Positions 54,725-64,000 are shown, counted from the stretch's first letter. The stretch: 64,000 nt of DNA from Neocallimastix lanati (nom. inval.) (GCA_016946835.1 JACVTC010000002.1:1580001-1644000); one strand, 5' to 3'. Translations and numbers: made by a program. The notes: generated by a model not told the origin, from the sequence alone.

Positions 54725-57700
54725 TCAAGCTTCTCTGTAAGCGGAGTTAAACTTTACTAAATTTTTAAAGTGAACATTCCTATCGAGTTGCTTTCCAGTC
54801 TTCTGATCGATTAGGGTTGCCGTGTTGAATTGAATTTTTAAAATTTTAAATGGTCCATTGTAATATGGTTCTAGCTTAGTGCGGCTAAAGTTTCTAACAA
54901 GAACAAGATCACCAGCCTTTAATTCTTTTCCCTTTTTCATACTTATTTGTTCTTCTCGTCTTGTTGCCCAATACTTGTTAGCATTCTTCACATTTTCGCA
55001 TGCTTCTCTAGTCCATTGATAATGACGAACAAATTTTTCCATTAAAATTTCATCATATGATTTACCTGCATTTTCAATTGTTCTTATGGCTATATCATAA
55101 GGCTGTTGGTCTTCTCTTCCATATACTAATTCAAAACTAGAATGTCCAGTAGCTGTATTTTTGGTAGTTCGAAGTGCCCATAAAGCAGAAGGTAAAACTT
55201 CATCCCAATCTTGATTTTTCCTTCCTAATAAACGAAGTAATTTTCCAATTTCTTTATTTCGATTTTCAGTAAGGCCATTTGATTCAGGGTGGTAAGTAGC
55301 TACAAATTTAACATATACATCATAAAAATCAAGAAAGATTTTAGTCATATCAGAAGTGAATTGGACTCCATTATCAGTAGTAATAACTTGAGGTACACCA
55401 TGTCTTGCAAAAACGTTTATTAAAAATTTAATTATATCAGAGGAAGTTATGTTTTCAGTGGGTTCGGCTTCAACCCATTTGGTAAAGTAATCAACAGTTA
55501 CTATAATATATTGATTATTATTTCTTGTTTTTGGTAACGGTCCTATAATATCTAATCCTAAATGCACAAAGGGACCCTCCACTTTAGTTGGATGGTTTTC
55601 GGTTGGTTCTGGATATGGTTGAGGACGATTTAATTGGCATTTTTCACAATTACTAACAATTCTTTTGATATCTTTAATCATATGATTCCAATAAAAGTTT
55701 TTCTTAAGTCTTTGATATGTTTTGTAATATCCTTCGTGGCCAATATTATGAGCTTCTAAAATTAATTTAAACCTTTCATTTTCGTCCGTTATTAATTTTC
55801 TATAATTTCCATTGTCGATAAAGTAATCTTCACCATCAATAACAGTAAACTTTTCATTAATAAATTCCTTTATAACTTTAGATAATAATTCTTCATTATT
55901 TCCATCAGTAATTTTTGTTAATAATATCTTTCTCTCTTCCTTACTTTTCATTCTTGAAAGAGCATCAGCTAACACATTCTTTTTGCCTGATTCATATTTT
56001 ATATTAATTCCAAGCATACTAGCGGTTAGACACCATCTTGTTTGCCTTGCATTCAAAGGTTCTTTATTCTTAAATAAACCAACTAATGGTTTATGATCTG
56101 TGTAAATAGTTGTAGGTAGTGGATTTCCTTCAATATAAGATTTAAATTTAGTCATACAGTAAAACAAAGCGGTTCCTTCCAAATCGGTAATACCATAATT
56201 CTTTTCAGCTTTCTTTAAACTTCTACTTATAAAGTGTATTGGATGCTCCTTACCGGTTTCTTCTTCTTTTTGTAAAAGAACTCCACCAATTCCATTATAC
56301 GAAGCATCAGTTCTAATGATAAAAGGTTTGTCAAATGACGGAAATTTTAGAATAGGTGCATTGATTAATTTTTCTTTTAGGAGTTCAAAGCTTTCTTGTT
56401 GTTCTTTATTCCATTCATATTTAGTATTCTTTTTCAATAATTTACATAAAGGTGAGGTAATTTGAGCATATTTAGGAATAAAGTCACGATAATATCCTAC
56501 TGCTCCTAGAAATGATCTTAATTCATGAATTGATGAAGGGGCTTCCCACTTCTTAATAGCTGTTATTTTACTTTCCATGGGACTTAATCCTTTAGTAGTA
56601 AGTTTGTGACCTAATACATCAACTTCAGTTTGAAGAAAATGGCACTTTTCAATATTAATTTTTAACTTGTTTTCTTTAAATACTTCTAATACTTGTTTAA
56701 TATGAATTAAATGTTCTTCGATACTTTTTGAATAGATCAAAACATCATCAATAAATACGTAAACAAATTCACCAATAAAAGGGAATAAAATTTTATTCAT
56801 TTCTCTTTGGAAGGTTGAGGGAGCTCCAGTAAGTCCAAAAGGCATAACCTTAAATTGATAATTTCCAAACTTAGTAGTGAAAGTGGTTACTTCAACGCTT
56901 TCTTCATCCATTAAGATTTGGTGAAAACCAGAAAATAAATCAAGAGTTGTAAATATTTTAGCTCCTCCGAGACTATCAAAAATTTCATCTATATATGGAA
57001 CTGAATAAGAATCTTTTTCTGTCATATCATTGACTTTTCGGTAGTCAATGCACAAGCGCCACTTTCCATTGTGTTTTAGAATAAGTACTACTGGAGATGA
57101 CCATTCTGAACAGGATGGTTCTATCAATCCTTTCTTAATAAGTTTTGTAAGTTCTTCTTTTAAGATATCTGATTTTAATTTAGTTAACCTATAACTTCTT
57201 AATTTTACTGGCTTTGAATTTGCTTTTAAACGGATCTTATGTGGTGAAAGTTTAGAAGGAGTTAGTTCTTCTGTTGAAGTGGCAACTATGTCAATCATTT
57301 CTTTGAGAATTTTAATAATTTGTTCTTTATAATCTTTATTTAAGGTACTTAAAAATTCATCACTCTCAATAAATTCCATTGGAGTTAATTCCTTTATAAT
57401 TTCCTTTTCATTATTCGTTTCTTTAACTTTTCTAATAGTGCAAATTATACTTTCTTCATCATAATATTGATTATTTATTTTAGCTATTTCTTCGTATTCA
57501 CTTTCTGACAAAAGTTTACATAAACTGTTTAAGGTCGGATGAATAAATAAACAATGATCGATTTGAGTTTTAAAGTTTATTAACATATCATAAAAAGAGT
57601 CTTCTTTCTCAATAATTCTAAAGTCCGCATTAAATTCATAATTATTAATTTTTACTGGTAATCGAACAATAATTCCTTCCGAGTATTCTTCATCTTGTGT

Positions 57701-58540
57701 TGCTAGTTGGATTCTTCCACGACTTTTTCCAACTGTTTCATATTCACCAGGTAATTTATCAAAATACTGCTTAGTAACGATGCTTAGGTTACTACAAGAA
57801 TCAATTAAAAGTTTTCCTAGTACTCCGTCAACACTTGCATCAACCATTGCTAAGTCTTCTTCGGCTACTTCATTACTTTTACTTATGTAGCTATGATCAT
57901 AGTTATTTACTAATAAAGTTCGTGCTATTACATTGTCTACAGTTCCAATTATTTTAGATTTTTCTAACTTTAAACCTTGAGTTAGTTGTGAACGAATTTT
58001 CGGACATGCATTCAAGAGTTGACCTATCGTAATACTGGATTTAAGATTATTTAAATCATCCATAATATTGTAAGGTTCTTTATTATTCATCATTTTAATA
58101 TTCCTCTTTACTAACTGAGTATTTCCATTATTAGTTTCTTTAGTTTTTGTTGAAATTAATTTTTCCAAAGTATTAGTTTTATTTTGTTGATTATCTTTAT
58201 TCATTTCTAGATCTTCTATTTCATTATCGATTACAAGTATATCTTCAGATTCAACTTTTTCCTTTCCTTTTGATGAATAATTGTTGTTTTCTTCTTTACT
58301 TTCTCTTACTCTTGTCATATTTCTTAATTCCTTTTCTTTTTGTTTTTCTTTGTTAATATTTGGTTGAGTTAAAATTGATGGAAGTATTTGATTTTTATAA
58401 GCTTTATTTGGTTTATTATGTAGCTCATTTTCTTTCTTCTTTCTTAAAGCAGGAGTTGCGAAAGGACGTGGATTATCTTTTAAACTTTTATGTACTTTCT
58501 TGGAATTACTTTCTTCTTTTTCGCTGTTATTATCATTCAT
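54725..58540 (-). CDS. Gypsy Pol: protease, reverse transcriptase, RNase H, integrase
   Basis: 1271 residues from the first ATG; the same frame is open upstream to about 58760, overlapping the end of gag, so the true product is probably a Gag-Pol made by -1 frameshifting. Protease near residue 245: LLIDSCSNLSI, with DSC in place of DSG/DTG. RT about 450-630: LDLFSGFHQILMDEE, FGLTGAPSTFQREMN and catalytic VFIDDVLIYS. RNase H about 720-830: RTDASYNGIGGVLLQ, TDLEGTALFYC, YTDHKPLVGL, NVLADALSR. Integrase about 880-1170: H-H-C-C (HNIGHEGYYKTYQRLK, CEKCQ) and DDE (GLDIIGPLPKTRNN, TTDNGVQFTSD, HPESNGLTENRNKE). A GPY/F-like end, YNGPFKILKIQFNTATLID, follows. No chromodomain seen. Integrase after RT is the Gypsy order. 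Confidence 0.96.
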   Translation of the reverse strand: MNDNNSEKEESNSKKVHKSLKDNPRPFATPALRKKKENELHNKPNKAYKNQILPSILTQPNINKEKQKEKELRNMTRVRESKEENNNYSSKGKEKVESEDILVIDNEIEDLEMNKDNQQNKTNTLEKLISTKTKETNNGNTQLVKRNIKMMNNKEPYNIMDDLNNLKSSITIGQLLNACPKIRSQLTQGLKLEKSKIIGTVDNVIARTLLVNNYDHSYISKSNEVAEEDLAMVDASVDGVLGKLLIDSCSNLSIVTKQYFDKLPGEYETVGKSRGRIQLATQDEEYSEGIIVRLPVKINNYEFNADFRIIEKEDSFYDMLINFKTQIDHCLFIHPTLNSLCKLLSESEYEEIAKINNQYYDEESIICTIRKVKETNNEKEIIKELTPMEFIESDEFLSTLNKDYKEQIIKILKEMIDIVATSTEELTPSKLSPHKIRLKANSKPVKLRSYRLTKLKSDILKEELTKLIKKGLIEPSCSEWSSPVVLILKHNGKWRLCIDYRKVNDMTEKDSYSVPYIDEIFDSLGGAKIFTTLDLFSGFHQILMDEESVEVTTFTTKFGNYQFKVMPFGLTGAPSTFQREMNKILFPFIGEFVYVFIDDVLIYSKSIEEHLIHIKQVLEVFKENKLKINIEKCHFLQTEVDVLGHKLTTKGLSPMESKITAIKKWEAPSSIHELRSFLGAVGYYRDFIPKYAQITSPLCKLLKKNTKYEWNKEQQESFELLKEKLINAPILKFPSFDKPFIIRTDASYNGIGGVLLQKEEETGKEHPIHFISRSLKKAEKNYGITDLEGTALFYCMTKFKSYIEGNPLPTTIYTDHKPLVGLFKNKEPLNARQTRWCLTASMLGINIKYESGKKNVLADALSRMKSKEERKILLTKITDGNNEELLSKVIKEFINEKFTVIDGEDYFIDNGNYRKLITDENERFKLILEAHNIGHEGYYKTYQRLKKNFYWNHMIKDIKRIVSNCEKCQLNRPQPYPEPTENHPTKVEGPFVHLGLDIIGPLPKTRNNNQYIIVTVDYFTKWVEAEPTENITSSDIIKFLINVFARHGVPQVITTDNGVQFTSDMTKIFLDFYDVYVKFVATYHPESNGLTENRNKEIGKLLRLLGRKNQDWDEVLPSALWALRTTKNTATGHSSFELVYGREDQQPYDIAIRTIENAGKSYDEILMEKFVRHYQWTREACENVKNANKYWATRREEQISMKKGKELKAGDLVLVRNFSRTKLEPYYNGPFKILKIQFNTATLIDQKTGKQLDRNVHFKNLVKFNSAYREA

Positions 58541-58722
58541 TTTTCTTTTTATAGCATTTATAATGATATCATCCTCACTATCAGGTGTGTCACTAAAATC
58601 AAATTCTTCAGATTCTTCATTAAAGGAATTATTATCAATTGGAGTATTCTTAGTAAAAGTATTATTTTGTAAATTATTTAATGAAGCTATTGTTTTGTCA
58701 TTGGGAGTGCTTCTGCTCCCAT

Positions 58723-59700
58723 TTAGAAGTTTAAAGACTTTTTGGAATATATTTCTTTTTTATTTTTTTCCATAATCTTATTTAATTGAGGGCAATAGTA
58801 TGAGTAATGACCTTCTTCCTTACAGAAGAAGCAAGTTTTAATAGATAAATTTCTCATTTTCTGGGTTGATTCTTCTATAATATCTTGAGGTTTCGGTTTA
58901 TTATTTGTTTGACTTGTTTGGAAAGTTTCGTTTCTTCTTTTAGGATAAAGTCTTGAAGTAGTACTGTTTTGATTATTTTGATTATGCTGGGAATTATTAA
59001 CATTATAGGTATTAATATTATTGTTCCTTACAGAAAGTCTATCTACTTTCTCGGCAATTTTGAAAGCTTTCTCCATACTTATATCATCTTTAAGGGATAA
59101 TTTCTTCCAAGCTTCATAATTATTTTGAATAGAATCAATATAATCTAGTACACCGATGCGCTTTCTTCTCTTTTTATCAAGTTTAGTGTACAAAGTTCTA
59201 TATCTTACATTAAAGTCTTTAATCTTTTCGTTTCTTTTAATTCGCATTGCACGAAGTTCTTTAAGAAGTAAATTTTGGTCTTCTTTAATACCGTAAAAAT
59301 TTTCAAGACTTGAAATGATTTTTCCAAGAGAAGGAAATTTAATATCATCATCAACATTTTCTTCTTCATCATCTTCTTCTTCTTCATCTGATGAATCATC
59401 ACTTTCATCATCACTATCTTCTCCCAAATCTTCAATAACGCGTTGTACTTCACCAGAGCTGGTAAGTAAACAAGCATTAAATATTGTTTCTGGATCTGTA
59501 ATACCTTGTATCTTGATCCAAAGTTTTAATTCAGTAGCCCAGGACTTAATATCTAAATTGTCCTTGCTAAGTTTCACAATATCTCTTAATTCTTTTTTCA
59601 ATTCTTTAAAGCTCAAAGTTGTTTCCTTGGACATTTTGTTTAAATATTTCTTGTTGTATATTAATGAGGTGATTAAATAAGAATAAATTTGGAAATACAA
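58723..59700 (-). CDS. Gypsy Gag
   Basis: The likely start is Met at 59634 (MSKETTLSFKELKKELRDIV); the ORF itself begins at 59700. Retrotransposon-gag-type helical region (IKSWATELKLWIKIQGITDP, FYGIKEDQNLLLKELRAMRI) with a highly acidic insert (DDESDDSSDEEEEDDEEE) in the middle, then an Asn/Gln-rich linker and one CCHC knuckle CFFCKEEGHYSYYC. Ends KKSLNF. The pol frame lies -1 relative to it. Confidence 0.93.
   Translation of the reverse strand: MYFQIYSYLITSLIYNKKYLNKMSKETTLSFKELKKELRDIVKLSKDNLDIKSWATELKLWIKIQGITDPETIFNACLLTSSGEVQRVIEDLGEDSDDESDDSSDEEEEDDEEENVDDDIKFPSLGKIISSLENFYGIKEDQNLLLKELRAMRIKRNEKIKDFNVRYRTLYTKLDKKRRKRIGVLDYIDSIQNNYEAWKKLSLKDDISMEKAFKIAEKVDRLSVRNNNINTYNVNNSQHNQNNQNSTTSRLYPKRRNETFQTSQTNNKPKPQDIIEESTQKMRNLSIKTCFFCKEEGHYSYYCPQLNKIMEKNKKEIYSKKSLNF
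58738..58744 (-). promoter_or_regulatory. Candidate -1 frameshift region between gag and pol
   Basis: Minus-strand CAAAAAG in the gag frame (C AAA AAG), 18 bp before the gag stop. The pol frame has been open only since the TAA about 12-15 bases further upstream, which limits where the shift can happen. The heptamer is not a perfect X-XXY-YYZ site, so the exact slip is uncertain. Confidence 0.35.
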
Positions 59701-59811
59701 CTTTAAAAATATAATTTAATAGGTAATTTAATATCGAATCAATTTTTTTAAAACAATATATTTTAGTAACTTTTGAAAATAATAATTTTATTTGCTTTCT
59801 TTAGTAGATAT

Positions 59812-60090
59812 AAGCTCGAAATCTTTATCGACAACTTAGTAGAAATTATAAAGCACGAGGTTCTTTTCGACTACTTTATTAAGAATAATTTTTAAGTTCG
59901 AAATCTTTATCGACAACTCAATAGAATAATTTTTAAGTTCGAAATCTTTATCGACAACTCAATAGAATAATTTTAAGTTCGAAATCTTTATCGACAACTT
60001 AATAGAATAATTTTAAGTTCGAAATCTTTATCGACAACTTAATAGAATAATTTTTCAAGCTCGAAATCTTTATCGACCACTTGAATTTTG
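59812..60090 (-). repeat. 41-bp tandem repeats in the Gypsy leader
   Basis: Five near-identical units with TTCGAAATCTTTATCGACAA cores at about 59898, 59939, 59980, 60020 and 60061, plus one or two diverged units from 59812. They lie between gag and the 5' LTR. Confidence 0.9.
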
Positions 60091-61060
60091 TAATTTAGTA
60101 TATTTGTAGTAATAAATTTAGAAGCAAAGTTTTATTTATTATTTTCACCTTTCAAAAATTTTTCTTTTTAAACGATAAATATTGTTTTGTTATAGCTAAT
60201 AAAATTATTAATTAATTATAATTATTAAATACAAAAAATAATCTTTATTGTCGTACAATCTGATAGTACACACTGTCTGACGTGCAGCTTACCTAATGGT
60301 GTCATGCCACGCGTGTGCCACGATTACTATATTCAATATAAAATATAGCAGTTCAGAGCCCACTAGCCCAATTACTATGTAGGATAAACTTAATCCGATA
60401 ATCTATGTACGGAATAAAAAAAATTTTAAAAGTATTCAATAATATTTTTATTAACTAACACAATATTTTCAAAGTAAATTAAGATTCTTTTACAGGAATT
60501 ATTAAACAAATAAAGTATCAGTAATAAAAAAAAAATAAAAAAAATTTAAATGGCGAAGTTAGCCAAAGTCTGATACTTTATATAATAAAGTGCCTTATAA
60601 CTAGCACAAAGAAAAGTAAAAAAAATATATATAAAAAAAACAATCTTACGCCTTCGGTGACGTAAGCTCCTTATTCGCCAGTGCTTGGAAAGTACCCGCA
60701 CCTTCGTGTGTTGAAACGTTGAAGGCTGAACTATTATTACCGGGTCGGTAACCAAATACCTTCGTCTACTTTCCAATTAATCTCCAAATTAACTACTATT
60801 CAATAACCTACTATGAATAGAGTTAATTTGTTGCTATCTGAGAATACACTGTGTATGAGCTCTATCCGCTCCTTGTTATAATTTTACAAAATTTGTTTTT
60901 TTAGAATCTTAATTTTACTTATTTAAAAAAAATTTTTTTATATATACATCAAACAAGCGCCATAGGTTAATCAAAGGATTAACGACTTACTTGTTTATCA
61001 ATATAAAATAAAAAAAATTAAAAAAAAAAAATCTATGTTATTTACTATTATTTCTATTTA
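60091..61060 (-). other. Gypsy 5' leader, G/C-richer and structured
   Basis: No coding frame supported. It includes G/C-richer blocks 60250-60410 and 60640-60870 and a CTTACG..CGTAAG hairpin closed on a cUUCGg loop (60645-60666). A minus-strand ORF at 60546-60776 shows no retroelement motifs and is not annotated. Confidence 0.6.
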
Positions 61061-61080
61061 ATTCCCCGATATCTCCACCA
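61061..61080 (-). other. Primer-binding site of the Gypsy element
   Basis: Minus-strand TGGTGGAGATATCGGGGAAT, 6 bases inside the 5' LTR. It begins TGG, the complement of a tRNA CCA end, so a full-length tRNA 3' end (..CCCCGATATCTCCACCA) is the expected primer. I cannot name the tRNA. Confidence 0.65.
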
Positions 61081-61086
61081 TATAAA

Positions 61087-61384
61087 TGTTAAGGTTTTAG
61101 AGAATTAAATAAAAATAAAGTAAGGAAACACAAATTTTATTCATTTATTTATTATTTTTATTTATTTTATTAATTTTACTTGATGATATTTAAAAATTAG
61201 TAGCAAAATTTACAACTATTTATACTTTTTTCAAGGCATAAAAGTTGTTCTTGCCACTAAATTACATTTTATTTATTTTTTTTTTTTTTATAAAAACTAT
61301 TAAATTTAAATTGAATTTTATAATTAGTTATATAAAATTTAATTATAACAATATAAATAAAATACATTTATAATATTAATAAAA

Positions 61385-61433
<49 letters not shown>

Positions 61434-61931
61434 TTATTTATTTAAAAATATCTAAAATATTACTAATAAGAATTTATTTAATTGGCTATAATTTTTATTA
61501 CAATCTGTTAAAATATTCAAATAAAAATAAAAATACTATTCTAATATAAAGGTTTTTAATAAAATAAAATATTTTTCAATATAAAATAAAACATTTCGAT
61601 ATAAAATTTTATAATAAAAAGTTAAAATATAATATATAAATTTTTAATTATCAATATATAAAAATATTATTAATATAAATTTTCATTATTAATATAAAAA
61701 AAAAATAAGATTTATTATTAATATTGCTAATATAAGTTTTAAATATATAAAAATATTACTTTTAATATAAGATTTAATATAAAAATCTAAAGTTTAATAT
61801 AATTTTTGATTTAATTTTTGATCTTTGGATTTAAAAATTTATTAAAGTACAAAAATAATAATGTACACATAATGTATTAGAAATAAATCGTAGATTTAAT
61901 TAAGAATGCATTATTTAGTACATTCTTATCA
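61087..61931 (-). repeat. 5' LTR of the Gypsy element
   Basis: 845 bp, matches 53864-54706. Confidence 0.92.
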
Positions 61932-61951
61932 TTCAATTAGTAAAATTAGAA

Positions 61952-62020
61952 CTTTGGTTCAATGGTTAGTTACATTGATCATGACCAATATTTCATGGGT
62001 TCGACTCACACCTCAACCCA
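61952..62020 (+). other. tRNA-like A-box/B-box sequence (not a functional tRNA)
   Basis: TGGTTCAATGG (61963) fits the A box TRGYNNARNNG, and GGTTCGACTC (61998) fits the B box. A loop ATCATGA would place a CAU anticodon. The acceptor and T stems do not pair, so it is at best a tRNA pseudogene or the head of a tRNA-derived SINE. It lies about 20-30 bp from the Gypsy 5' LTR. Confidence 0.35.
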
Positions 62021-63054
62021 TTTTGCATAAATAATTATTTTATTAATTATTTTATTAATTATTAATAATATCTTCTTGAATATTCTTTCTGTATAAAATT
62101 ATAGAAAGTTAAAGATTCTTTCGGTTCGTAATTCAACCGAAATGAATTTAGAAATTCTTATTATATAAATTATTTTATTCTTTTTTGATAAGATTCATTT
62201 TCATCAATTAAAATCTATATTCTAGAAACTTTACATTATTAATTATTACAAACATATTTCTAAATATTTCTTTAAAATTATTTATACATGTTAAAACTGT
62301 TTTTCCGTTAAAAGTATAAATAGTGCGAACTTCACGATTGAAAATATTTTTCTTCGTGCTTTTATTAATAATAATTAACGTATAAGTAATTCGAAATATT
62401 ACCTTGTTGATTAATATTAATAATTATTTTAAATTTTATAATTAATAAAAAATATTTCTAATAAAACGAATTATTTATACAGATAGTGTAAACCTATTGA
62501 GTTTTCTTCTTTCTGTGTTTCTATATCTCATCCCGCCTTTACAATAGAAGCACCTCCGTTACAATAAAAGCACCTGCTAATCCAAGCCCTCAATACCTTT
62601 ACGCTATTCCTCAGACATTCTACCGTACTTTTAGGAATTCTACCTTCTCAATATCTTTTGGCAATCGTTGGGTTTCTACTTTTACTATTCTACTATTAAA
62701 GAACAAATATCTACTCTTCCGGTTCTCTCTATCTTAGTCTAATAATCTTTAAATAAATCTTCTTATCTACTATCTCTTTAATACCGGACTTCTATATCTT
62801 TTAATCTCGGATTTTATCTCCTCCCAGACGAATAATTATTGCCTATTGATTCCTATTCAAATTATCACCTTGTCTGTTTTGAGTTACCTTCACTATTATA
62901 TAATTCAATCCTTTGAATCTATTATATTACCGGATAATCCTAATCCTATGGTTGTTGAAATTAATTCTTATAACAAAAATTCTTGTACTACCCGATCAAA
63001 TAATTCAATTTAAATTGTACTACCCTATTAAGATAAAACTTGCATTACCTTAAC

Positions 63055-63086
<32 letters not shown>
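62021..63086. other. C/T-richer region of unknown origin, with a TATA-like motif
   Basis: GTATAAATAG at about 62317 and unusually C-rich sequence at 62510-63050 (CATCCCGCC, CAATAGAAGCACCT and a near-copy CAATAAAAGCACCT). No open frame longer than short fragments. It resembles a decayed retroelement leader or LTR, but I cannot define its ends. Confidence 0.35.
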
Positions 63087-63459
63087 TGTTAGAAAATTAG
63101 TATTTTTAGTTTATAAATTTAATTAACATTTTAATTAATATTTTTATTTTATTACAACTTTTATTATAATTTTAAATATTAAATAGTTTATTATAAATAA
63201 ATAGGATATATTATATTAATATATAGTTTATATAGTTTATGAATATAGTTTTAAAAAATTTTTATTTTTATAAGCCTCTTTTATATAGTTAATATTAAAA
63301 CATGTATTTAATGTATTAAAATACGTATGATCCATCAAATGTATTTTGTATGTATAAATGACATTAAATTATGTATTCTTAAAAAATAAGCCTTTTGCTT
63401 CAAATAAATAAAGTTAATAAATAAACAAATATTAAGATTTTTTAACAGATTAAGAGTCT
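63087..63459 (+). mobile_element. Third Copia-type LTR with the same primer-binding site
   Basis: TGTTAGAAAATTAG..TTTTTTAACA (63087-63447, 361 bp) followed by GATTAAGAGTCT (63448-63459). It shares the TGTTAGAA start and ATGTATTTAATGTATT-type interior with the LTR at 50278. No gag or pol follows within the window. Confidence 0.65.
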
Positions 63460-64000
63460 AATTTGACTCGATAAGTGTAAAGATATGATCAATATCTTTA
63501 GTACATTAATTAATTTATTTTGTACATTAAATTATTTAATGTAATTCACGTTTACAAAATAATGCTAATGCATTAAATTATGTAAAATATATTAATTTAT
63601 GAAATTAATTGATTTATGAAAATTAATAATAAATTTATATTTCATATAATATATAAATTTAAAAATATAAAATTAATTTTTAAATAACCTAAAATTTAGT
63701 AATAAAATATATTAATAAATTTAGTTTAGTTTAATTTTAGTTTAGTTTAATTTTAGTTTAGTTTAATTTTAGTTTAGTTTAATTTTAGTTTAGTTTAATT
63801 TTAGTTTAGTTTAATAATCATAAAAATTAAATAGTAATATATAATTAATAGTATTAATAATAAAAGAATAATAAATAAATAATAAATAAGAACTTATTCA
63901 ATTTGAGTCAAAACAAATTGAATAAAAAGCTTATTGAATTAGTTTTAGTTTTTTATAACTTTATTTAATTTTAGATTAGTTTTTGTTTATTTTATATTGA
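63460..64000. other. AT-rich region beyond the third LTR
   Basis: No coding frame; contains the 20-bp TTTAG-rich tandem repeat listed separately. Confidence 0.5.
63720..63813. repeat. 20-bp tandem repeat (TTTAGTTTAGTTTAATTTTA)
   Basis: Between four and five near-perfect 20-bp units. Confidence 0.9.

Larger units (their letters stand above)
53864..61931 (-). mobile_element. Complete Ty3/Gypsy retrotransposon
   Basis: 8068 bp in minus orientation. LTRs 53864-54706 (843 bp) and 61087-61931 (845 bp) look identical by eye except for poly-T length. TG..CA ends, flanked by ATTCA on the left and TTCA/ATTCA at the right boundary, a 4-5 bp target duplication. The long leader (59700-61060) is followed by gag and by pol in the -1 frame. 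Both frames are intact, so this is a recent and possibly still competent insertion. Confidence 0.95.

Noticed and set aside
58360..58775. Plus-strand ORFs over the gag-pol junction
   Set aside because: Antisense of the acidic/basic N-terminal part of Gypsy Pol.
59812..60090. CRISPR array
   Set aside because: The repeats are contiguous 41-bp units without distinct spacers, inside a eukaryotic retrotransposon leader.
60546..60776. 76-aa minus-strand ORF in the Gypsy leader
   Set aside because: No retroelement or other motif; lies in the untranslated leader between 5' LTR and gag.
61952..62020. Functional tRNA-Met(CAU)
   Set aside because: A and B boxes fit, but the acceptor and T stems do not pair and the anticodon stem is incomplete.

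Overview
The window is extremely AT-rich (intergenic DNA is almost only A/T), with long poly-T/poly-A tracts, huge (TAA)n arrays, short GT-AG introns rich in A/T, and coding exons that are the only stretches with appreciable G/C. The genes are eukaryotic and opisthokont in character: a full-length talin, an Asi1/Asi3-like nuclear-membrane RING protein (a fungal family), and a GH24 lysozyme-like gene. Together with the LTR retrotransposon load this best suits an early-diverging fungus, most likely an anaerobic gut fungus (Neocallimastigomycota). That assignment is inference; no rRNA or marker gene is present. Left part (1-17.8 kb): the 5' portion of a large golgin-like coiled-coil gene on the minus strand runs off the left edge. 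Next comes a multi-exon plus-strand gene joining an Ap4A-hydrolase-like Nudix domain, two tristetraprolin-type CCCH zinc fingers and a C-terminal W2 (eIF5C) domain. A decayed LINE reverse transcriptase and a truncated Copia element follow. An Asi-like membrane RING gene then appears, two of whose introns are filled by (TAA)n arrays of about 0.4 and 0.96 kb. After it lie an orphan exon-like stretch and a 362-bp tandem duplication. Middle part (17.8-38.2 kb): two talin-family genes lie head to tail. The first is a divergent talin-like gene of about 1597 aa with a FERM head but no recognisable I/LWEQ module. The second is a complete canonical talin of 2519 aa in 8 exons with an I/LWEQ actin-binding end. 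Beyond them is debris of an unknown repeat family, then a 384-aa acidic protein built on six AWxxF repeats. Right part (38.2-64 kb): this is a transposon graveyard with recent insertions. It holds an inverted copy of the unknown repeat family, a Copia remnant, two pseudogenes, a near-complete Copia element (44424-50260) inserted in a (TTA)n array, a second Copia LTR with a truncated gag start, a broken GH24 lysozyme-like gene with a transmembrane tail, a complete Ty3/Gypsy element with near-identical LTRs (53864-61931), and a third Copia-type LTR. Three separate Copia-type LTRs share a primer-binding site complementary to the anticodon arm of tRNA-Lys(CUU), implying half-tRNA priming. Functionally the host genes point to cytoskeleton and adhesion (talins), Golgi tethering (golgin-like), nuclear-membrane protein quality control (Asi-like RING) and mRNA/translation control (Nudix-CCCH-W2). 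They are independently transcribed; no operon-like logic is expected.
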